A DNA stretch of 6,145 nt from positions 1 to 6,145 of the forward strand of contig JAEDIH010000102.1 in NCBI GenBank assembly GCA_016292575.1, given 5' to 3'. Both the position numbers and the translations under genes were made by a program. Numbering within the stretch: the stretch's first letter is position 1; each line of letters begins with the position of its first letter. This document shows positions 1-4,203 of the stretch, one piece after another. This DNA is from Clostridiaceae bacterium. GTDB lineage: Bacteria > Bacillota > Clostridia > Oscillospirales > Acutalibacteraceae. The notes beneath the pieces were generated by a model that worked only from the letters and a program-made list of their open reading frames with translations, made no database searches and was not told the DNA's origin.

Positions 1-185
1 TCGCCCGTGTCATATTCTCCGTGGACGTCCTCCTTGTAATCCCACAGCTTTGCGTTTATATCGCCGCTTTTGTCGCTGAGGGTAAAGTCGCAATACGGAA
101 CGCCCTTAACATTGACCTTTTTTTCAGCCGTTTTAACAATGCAGAAGCCCTCTGTTGTTCCGTTTTTATATGTTGTAAAATCCAT
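1..185 (-). CDS. yhaM: YhaM-family 3'-5' exoribonuclease, N-terminal OB-fold part (cut by window edge)
   Basis: Only the first 61 codons are present; the gene runs off the left edge. The start ATG at 185-183 is preceded by AAGG (200-197) with a rather long 11-base spacing. The visible protein has the OB-fold signature of YhaM-type exoribonucleases: EGFCIVKTAEKK (residues 12-23), GVPYCDFTLSDKSGDINAKL (28-47), then WDY (48-50), matching the family pattern of a strand, G-x-P-Y-x-D-F-x-L-x-D-K-x-G-x-I-x-A-K-L-W-D. In the family an N-terminal OB-fold binds single-stranded RNA/DNA and a following HD domain carries metal-dependent 3'-5' exonuclease activity; the HD domain lies outside the window and cannot be confirmed. 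It is the last visible gene of the obg operon, 50 bases after yitT, and fits an RNA-processing role. Another OB-fold nucleic-acid protein is possible but the D-K-S-G-x-I-x-A-K-L-W-D match is characteristic. Confidence 0.85.
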   Translation of the reverse strand, partial: MDFTTYKNGTTEGFCIVKTAEKKVNVKGVPYCDFTLSDKSGDINAKLWDYKEDVHGEYDTG

Positions 186-235
186 AATATATCATACCTT
201 TCAAAACTGAAGATTATTTCAGGCTTTACCGAAGC

Positions 236-1081
236 CTACAGCCGGAACCCCGTTCCGAACACCTCGCCGGCCTCGGTAATGACCGTGAACGAGTCCTTGT
301 CCGTCTCGCGTATCATCCTGCTGATGAGCGACGCCTCGCTTGCCCTTGCGGCGCAAAGCAGGAGCGTCTTTTCCTTTCCCGTATAGCCGCCGGTGACGTT
401 CAGCGCCGTTACGCCGCGACCGGCCTGCCTTGTTATCTTTTCAATAATCGCCTTTTCCTTTGACGTAATGATGAACAAAAGCTTGCTGTGGTCTGCGCCG
501 TAAAGCACCAAATCAATGGTCTTTGAGGAGACAAAAAGCGTCACCGCCGCATACATAATGCTTTCAATCTTTCCGAAAACCGCCCACGAAAGAGCAATAA
601 CAACAAGATCAAAAATAAGCATGAGGCTGCCCATTGAAGCAAGCGGTCTTTTTTTGCGCACAAGGGTTGCCGCAAGCTCAGTTCCGCCCGTTGTTGCGCC
701 GGCAAGGAGAACAAGCCCCAGTCCCGCGCCGGAAAGCACGCCGCAAAAAAGCGCAGCCAGAAGCGTGTCGCCCGTATAATGCGGAGTGAACGGGGAAAGC
801 GCGTCAATAACAAGGGTAAAAAACGCCGTAACTAAGATTGTCCTTATAACAAAGCGTTTTCCTATCATGAATCCCGCAAGGACAAACAGCGGAACATTGA
901 AAAGGAAGATTGAAAGACCGACGGGCATTACCGGCACAAGGTGGTTGAGCATTGTTGCAAGCCCCGTGAAGCCGCCCTGAACAATAGAGTTCGGAACGGC
1001 GAACATATTCACGGCGGCGCTGTAGACCGCCGCGCCGAGAATGACAAACAAAGAATCTGAAAAGACCCGTTTTCCTTTCAA
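236..1081 (-). CDS. YitT-family integral membrane protein (YitT_membrane + DUF2179)
   Basis: A 281-residue protein of typical length for the YitT/YqfU/YpjC/YvjA family, whose transport substrate and exact role are not established. Predicted hydrophobic segments by eye: about 10-28, 54-74, 78-95, 106-128, 148-169 and 173-194. The family-typical N-terminal motif NMFAVPNSIVQGGFTGLA (25-42) and the glycine/threonine motif GATTGGTELAA (128-138) are present. A cytoplasmic C-terminal DUF2179 domain follows (about 215-275: RGVTALNVTGGYTGKEK, then TDKDSFTVITEAGEVFGTGF). The start is a TTG at 1081-1079: an in-frame TGA lies six codons upstream and the first in-frame ATG is codon 26, inside the conserved first helix, so it is too late. 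The only Shine-Dalgarno candidate is a weak GGGG just upstream. It lies 31 bases after the mrnC stop and 50 before yhaM, so it is probably co-transcribed with genes for RNA processing. Function in this operon is unknown. Confidence 0.9.
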   Translation of the reverse strand: MKGKRVFSDSLFVILGAAVYSAAVNMFAVPNSIVQGGFTGLATMLNHLVPVMPVGLSIFLFNVPLFVLAGFMIGKRFVIRTILVTAFFTLVIDALSPFTPHYTGDTLLAALFCGVLSGAGLGLVLLAGATTGGTELAATLVRKKRPLASMGSLMLIFDLVVIALSWAVFGKIESIMYAAVTLFVSSKTIDLVLYGADHSKLLFIITSKEKAIIEKITRQAGRGVTALNVTGGYTGKEKTLLLCAARASEASLISRMIRETDKDSFTVITEAGEVFGTGFRL

Positions 1082-1111
1082 AAGAACGCCCCGCTTTCAC
1101 CGCGCGAAAGC
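1079..1111 (-). promoter_or_regulatory. Hairpin plus weak SD ahead of a TTG start (mrnC-yitT gap)
   Basis: The 31-base gap holds a perfect 6-bp inverted repeat, GCTTTC (1111-1106 on the minus strand) and GAAAGC (1098-1093), with a 7-base loop. It is followed by GCGGGGCG and then the TTG start of yitT. There is no U-tract after the stem, so it is not a standard terminator. The combination of an mRNA hairpin, a poor SD and a TTG start suggests low or coupled translation of yitT. This is inference from the sequence layout only. Confidence 0.35.
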
Positions 1112-1112
1112 T

Positions 1113-1529
1113 TTATTCCGTACAGCCGTCGGTTTCCTCAATGCAGCCGAGGGTCAGCTCAAAAAGCTCCCTGAGGCGGTCGCTCTCTCCGCTCAGATAG
1201 AGGAAGCCGAAAAGTGCCTCAAGCCCGGTTGCATAGTGATAGTCGCTTTCACTCGCATTTTTTGCTTTATGGTTAGTATGGGCATTTCTTCCGCGTTTCA
1301 AAACGGAAAGCTCTTTTTCGGAAAGTTTTTCCGAAAGTTTTTTTGCCGCCCTTGCCTGCGAGGAGGCCTTGACAAGCGAAACGGCAAGGGAATGGAGCCG
1401 GTTTACCGGTCTGTTTGCAAGGCAGACCAGCCTTTCGCGAACAAAGAGGTCAAACACCGCGTCTCCCACAAAGGCGAGCGTGAGCGGACTTAGCTGCGAG
1501 GGATTGCAGTCTCCGTCAAAAAATCTCAT
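1113..1529 (-). CDS. mrnC: Mini-ribonuclease III (RNase III catalytic domain only)
   Basis: A 138-residue protein of the usual Mini-III length, consisting of the RNase III catalytic fold without a double-stranded-RNA-binding domain. In Bacillus subtilis MrnC trims the ends of 23S rRNA precursor within the 50S particle, as a dimer. Visible motifs: LSPLTLAFVGDAVFDLFVRE (13-32) with the family catalytic Asp at position 23; HSLAVSLVKASSQA (46-59); LKRGRNAHTNHKAKNAS (77-93); and YHYATGLEALFGFLYLSG (97-114) with the second conserved acidic residue at Glu104. The ATG at 1529-1527 is preceded by AAAGG (1544-1540) that overlaps the obg stop codon, with 13 bases between the two genes, so translation is likely coupled. 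Following obg directly fits with a ribosome-maturation operon, since Mini-III acts on 23S rRNA in the large subunit and Obg acts in large-subunit assembly. Confidence 0.95.
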   Translation of the reverse strand: MRFFDGDCNPSQLSPLTLAFVGDAVFDLFVRERLVCLANRPVNRLHSLAVSLVKASSQARAAKKLSEKLSEKELSVLKRGRNAHTNHKAKNASESDYHYATGLEALFGFLYLSGESDRLRELFELTLGCIEETDGCTE

Positions 1530-1542
1530 TTTTCTGTTTCCT

Positions 1543-2814
1543 TTAATTTACAAATTCAAATTCAAAGTCATAGATACTGACCGTATCGCCCTCTTCAACG
1601 CCCTTTTCGCGCAGAGCGTCAATTATTCCGCTTGAAACAAGAACCCTCTGAAGATACTGAAGCGATTCATAGTCGTCCATGTCCGTGCGCGCAATGATGG
1701 AGGCAAGCCACGGCGCGTCAACAATGTATACGCCGTCCTCCCTTGTAACGGAAAAGCCGGTGTTCTTCTTTTTCAGCACAACATCAAGAGGTATCTCCTC
1801 GCTTTCAAAGCGTTTGACCGCCGGGAGAGTTGCAAGCATGGCCGCAGCCGCATTGATAACCTCCCTTGTACCCTCAAGAATGGGCGCGCACATTTCAAAA
1901 TACTGAAATCCCCGGTCTTCAATATACCTCCTGAAGTCCTCGCGCTGTTCTTTTGTTGCAAGGTCAATCTTGTTTCCGGCAACAATCTGCGGACGCTTTG
2001 CAAGCTCCGGATTGAAGCGTTCAAGCTCAAGGTTTATTTTTTCAAAATCCTCTTTGGGGTCTCTGCCCTCGCTTCCGGCAACGTCAACAATATGAATGAG
2101 CATACGGCAGCGTTCAACGTGGCGCAAAAATTCGTGACCAAGACCTACGCCCTCGCTTGCGCCCTCAATAAGACCGGGAATATCCGCAATTACAAACGAC
2201 GTGCCCTCGCCGAGCGAAACAACGCCGAGCACGGGCGTTACGGTTGTGAAGTGGTAGTCCGCAATGATGGGCTTTGCCTCGCTGACAACGGAGATGAAGC
2301 TGGATTTTCCGACATTCGGAAAGCCCAACAGACCGACGTCTGCAAGGAGCTTTAGCTCAAGCGTAACCTCCCATTCCTCACCGGGAGCACCCGCCTTTGC
2401 AAAGCGCGGAGTTTGGCGCGTCGGGGTTGCAAAGTGGCAGTTTCCCCAGCCGCCCTTGCCGCCCTTTGCGGCAACAAACGGCTCGTCCGAGGACATATCG
2501 CACATTACAACGCCGCTTTGCACCTCGCGGATAACGGTTCCCGGCGGAACGCGGATAATCAGGTCCTCGCCCTTTTTTCCGCTTTTTCTCGACCCGGAGC
2601 CGTCCGCGCCGTTGGGCGCTTTATATTTGCGCTTATACTTGAAATCAGCAAGGGTGGAAATGTTGCTGTCGGCAACAAAAACAACATCGCCGCCTTTTCC
2701 GCCGTCACCGCCGTCCGGACCGCCCGAAGCGATATATTTTTCGCGGTGGAAAGCAACTGCGCCGTGGCCGCCGTCTCCCGCCTTGATTAAAATTTTCGCC
2801 TTATCGACAAACAT
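1543..2814 (-). CDS. obg: Obg family GTPase (ObgE/CgtA), large ribosomal subunit assembly
   Basis: A 423-residue Obg with all three parts of the family. Residues 1-157 form the glycine-rich Obg fold (MFVDKAKILIKAGDGGHGAV start, several GGDGGKGG-type loops). Residues 158 to about 330 are the G domain: G1 GFPNVGKSS (164-172), G2 FTT (189-191), G3 DIPGLIEG (211-218), G4 NKID (281-284). The G5 region near 309-310 reads CA where SA is usual. About 343-423 is the C-terminal OCT (Obg C-terminal) domain, FSVTRED...DYESLQYLQRVL, found mainly in Gram-positive Obg. Obg is an essential GTPase that binds late 50S precursors and links to the (p)ppGpp response. The frame stays open 20 codons further upstream to a TTG, but the ATG at 2814 is chosen because it gives the invariant MFVDKAK start and has AAGAGG (2827-2822) 7 bases ahead. 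Confidence 0.98.
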   Translation of the reverse strand: MFVDKAKILIKAGDGGHGAVAFHREKYIASGGPDGGDGGKGGDVVFVADSNISTLADFKYKRKYKAPNGADGSGSRKSGKKGEDLIIRVPPGTVIREVQSGVVMCDMSSDEPFVAAKGGKGGWGNCHFATPTRQTPRFAKAGAPGEEWEVTLELKLLADVGLLGFPNVGKSSFISVVSEAKPIIADYHFTTVTPVLGVVSLGEGTSFVIADIPGLIEGASEGVGLGHEFLRHVERCRMLIHIVDVAGSEGRDPKEDFEKINLELERFNPELAKRPQIVAGNKIDLATKEQREDFRRYIEDRGFQYFEMCAPILEGTREVINAAAAMLATLPAVKRFESEEIPLDVVLKKKNTGFSVTREDGVYIVDAPWLASIIARTDMDDYESLQYLQRVLVSSGIIDALREKGVEEGDTVSIYDFEFEFVN

Positions 2815-2821
2815 TATGATA

Positions 2822-2827
2822 CCTCTT
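2822..2827 (-). promoter_or_regulatory. Ribosome binding site that sets the obg start
   Basis: AAGAGG on the minus strand lies 7 bases before the ATG at 2814. It supports this start over the longer in-frame reading from a TTG at 2874, which has no such site and would add 20 residues unlike any Obg N-terminus. Confidence 0.85.
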
Positions 2828-2839
2828 CTTTCATGAAAG
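2828..2839. repeat. Perfect 12-bp palindrome in the obg leader
   Basis: CTTTCATGAAAG reads the same on both strands. It abuts the obg ribosome binding site and lies about 6-17 bases downstream of the start expected from the -10-like TATAAT at 2857-2852. This is a position where an operator could act, but the stem formed in RNA (CTTT/AAAG around CATG) would be weak. No known operator consensus was recognised. Confidence 0.4.
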
Positions 2840-2851
2840 GGTGCAATATAT

Positions 2852-2880
2852 ATTATACACCGTTTTTTGCACAATCACAG
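2852..2880 (-). promoter_or_regulatory. Possible internal promoter for obg
   Basis: On the minus strand a perfect -10 TATAAT (2857-2852) lies in the 60-base gap between the ATP-grasp gene and obg. At the right 17-base distance the -35 hexamer is CTGTGA (2880-2875), only three of six matches and overlapping the end of the ATP-grasp gene. The -10 is preceded directly by TG but without the extra base of a classic extended -10. The gap is AT-rich, so chance occurrence is possible. Confidence 0.4.
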
Positions 2881-3894
2881 CTTCTCATAACCGGGAATTG
2901 CGTGGATAACCGGAAGAATGCCCGTGTCCTTTCCGGAAAGGTTATAGTTCTGGAACATATCGTAGCCGGGAAGAACGTTGCCCTCAATGAGTACGGGACC
3001 GTTTTCCGTAATGGCAACGTCCCAGCCGATATATCCGACCTGCGGCACAACTTCGGCTCCCTTTTTGCAAAGCTCAACCGCCTGCTCGTGCATCGGAACC
3101 TCAAAGCTCAGAAGGTCGGTTCCCGTCATCGGGTGAGCGTCATAGAAAAGTCCGGTCTTGTCGCAAAATGCCTTTGAGGCGGACTTTCCGTTTTTATCAA
3201 GCAGAAGATACATTCCGCCGCTTGTGATGTTATCGACCGCTTTTGTGCCGTTTCCGAAGCGCAGGAGCGAATAGAGATAATGAACGGTGCCGTTTTTATC
3301 GCGCAGAGTTACAATTCTTATTGAATTGACGGAGCTTGGGCAAAGAGCGTTCATTGCAGGGTGCTGTTTGATTTTTTCTTCAATAAGCACCTGTCCGTTT
3401 TCCTTGAGAGTGCCGTAAAGGGCGGAAAAATCGGTGCTTTCGTCGGTTTCGATTTTTTCAATCTGCTGACCGCCGAACGAGCGCGGATACTTTGCAAAAA
3501 CAGTGCCGTGCTTTTTGCAAAAGGCGGCGAATTCCTTTTCGTCCGCCTTTTCAAGGTTAAGCCATTCCCTGCCGATAAAGGCTGAAAACGCCTCGTCAAA
3601 TTTGAGCTTGTCCTTAAAAAACGGCGTATACTGCGGGTCGTTCGCCATTGAGGAAAGGGCAACGTTCTTATTATAGGTAAGGAAGGTGTCGCGCTTTGCG
3701 CCCTTGACCTTTGCAAAGCCGAAAACGGTGTAATCAAGATAGCCGATTCCCCTTTTTGCCGCGCAGACACACATATCCGCAGCGGTGAGCAGGCGGTTTG
3801 CTCCGTAATTCTCATGGATTTGAGTGATATACATATTCATGCGCTTTAAGCTCATGGATTTTACCCTTGCTTTGAAGTTTGAAAAATTGCTCAT
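2875..3894 (-). CDS. Sugar-transfer-associated-type ATP-grasp enzyme
   Basis: A 339-residue soluble protein with no signal peptide. It has the signatures of the ATP-grasp_ST family (sugar-transfer associated ATP-grasp). AKYPRSFGGQQIEKI (134-148) is the glycine-rich nucleotide loop region; QVLIEEKIKQHPAMNAL (168-184) is the adenine-binding and hinge region; PSSVNSIRIVTL (186-197) is the family-specific block; GGMYLLLD (226-233) follows; and GYIGWDVAITENGPVLIEGN (287-306) carries the metal/ATP ligands Asp292, Glu304 and Asn306. All expected catalytic residues appear present, so it should be active. Such enzymes join a carboxylate to an amine or similar nucleophile using ATP, but the substrate of this family is generally unknown. 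The start ATG at 3894 has GAGG (3904-3901) 6 bases ahead and sits downstream of a strong promoter. The family is often found in surface-polysaccharide loci; here it heads an obg operon with no glycosyltransferases in view. Confidence 0.85.
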   Translation of the reverse strand: MSNFSNFKARVKSMSLKRMNMYITQIHENYGANRLLTAADMCVCAAKRGIGYLDYTVFGFAKVKGAKRDTFLTYNKNVALSSMANDPQYTPFFKDKLKFDEAFSAFIGREWLNLEKADEKEFAAFCKKHGTVFAKYPRSFGGQQIEKIETDESTDFSALYGTLKENGQVLIEEKIKQHPAMNALCPSSVNSIRIVTLRDKNGTVHYLYSLLRFGNGTKAVDNITSGGMYLLLDKNGKSASKAFCDKTGLFYDAHPMTGTDLLSFEVPMHEQAVELCKKGAEVVPQVGYIGWDVAITENGPVLIEGNVLPGYDMFQNYNLSGKDTGILPVIHAIPGYEKL

Positions 3895-3931
3895 GATGAA
3901 CCTCTTTACAGATATTTTTATTGACTTATTG

Positions 3932-3959
3932 ATTTTACCATGCTGATTTGATTTGTCAA
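3932..3959 (-). promoter_or_regulatory. Strong sigma-A-type promoter for the ATP-grasp/obg operon
   Basis: Minus strand: perfect -35 TTGACA (3959-3954), 16-base spacer, -10 TAAAAT (3937-3932) with an extended TGG before it. The start of transcription should be near 3925, about 30 bases before the ATP-grasp ATG. It is the best promoter match I found in the window. Confidence 0.85.
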
Positions 3960-3997
3960 GTATATATGCGCTGATTAAATTTTTGAGCTTAAATGCA

Positions 3998-4025
3998 ACA
4001 AATTCGGCATTTGTCTTGTTTTTTT
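3998..4025 (+). terminator. Weak terminator-like hairpin with T-tract
   Basis: ACAAAT (3998-4003) and ATTTGT (4009-4014) form a 6-bp stem with a TCGGC loop, followed shortly by seven T's (4019-4025). The stem is almost all A-T and no plus-strand gene lies upstream of it in this window, so its meaning is unclear. It could shield the hydrolase promoter from read-through or be chance in AT-rich DNA. Confidence 0.25.
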
Positions 4026-4036
4026 CTGTTTTGGTC

Positions 4037-4065
4037 TTGCTAACCGGTACAAACGGTGCTATACT
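4037..4065 (+). promoter_or_regulatory. Promoter for the secreted hydrolase gene
   Basis: -35 TTGCTA (4037-4042, four of six matches), 17-base spacer, -10 TATACT (4060-4065, five of six) with an extended TGC just before it. Transcription should start near 4072, giving a 5' leader of about 60 bases. The spacer contains ACCGGT followed by ACGGT, a possible short repeated motif. The ribosome binding site AAGGA (4121-4125) lies 6 bases before the ATG. Confidence 0.7.
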
Positions 4066-4131
4066 TTTTAAGCTAAATTTAAGGTGTTTTTCCAGTGATT
4101 TGAAAAATGCCGAAAGAAAGAAGGAAAAATA

Positions 4132-4203
4132 ATGAAGAAATTTTTGAGCGTTCTTCTCTCGCTGGTACTGCTTTTATCCTGCGTTTCGGTTGCCGCGTCA
4201 GCA
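4132..4203 (+). other. Signal peptide region of the hydrolase
   Basis: Codons 1-24: positively charged start, hydrophobic core of about 13 residues and an A-S-A site for signal peptidase I before Glu25. A cysteine at 17 in an L-L-S-C context makes lipoprotein processing possible, but the small-residue stretch that follows it and the clean A-x-A favour ordinary secretion. Confidence 0.8.

Larger units (their letters stand above)
3895..4131. other. Divergent intergenic region
   Basis: These 237 AT-rich bases separate the minus-strand operon from the plus-strand hydrolase gene. They hold one promoter for each direction, with predicted starts about 147 bases apart, and several inverted repeats. 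The longest is a perfect 10-bp pair, TTCGGCATTT (4003-4012) and AAATGCCGAA (4105-4114), either side of the hydrolase promoter. An 8-bp pair is AGCTTAAA (3986-3993) and TTTAAGCT (4067-4074). No small gene or known riboswitch was recognised. Confidence 0.6.

Noticed and set aside
21..386. 121-codon open frame on the plus strand at the left edge
   Set aside because: It runs antisense to the YhaM OB-fold and the end of yitT, both of which are recognisable.
804..1100. 98-codon frame from a GTG at 1100 overlapping the yitT start, considered as a frameshifted yitT beginning
   Set aside because: yitT is intact in its own frame from TTG 1081 with the complete family N-terminus, so no frameshift is needed.
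1041..1493. 150-codon open frame on the plus strand across mrnC
   Set aside because: Antisense to a clear Mini-RNase III; no recognisable domains.
2264..2836. 190-codon open frame on the plus strand across obg
   Set aside because: It is antisense to a fully conserved Obg, proline/serine-rich as expected of a GC-skewed shadow frame, and matches no family.
2815..2874. Obg extended by 20 codons to an in-frame TTG at 2874
   Set aside because: The extra residues do not resemble Obg and cover the gap with the -10-like box. The ATG at 2814 has a good ribosome binding site and gives the invariant family start.
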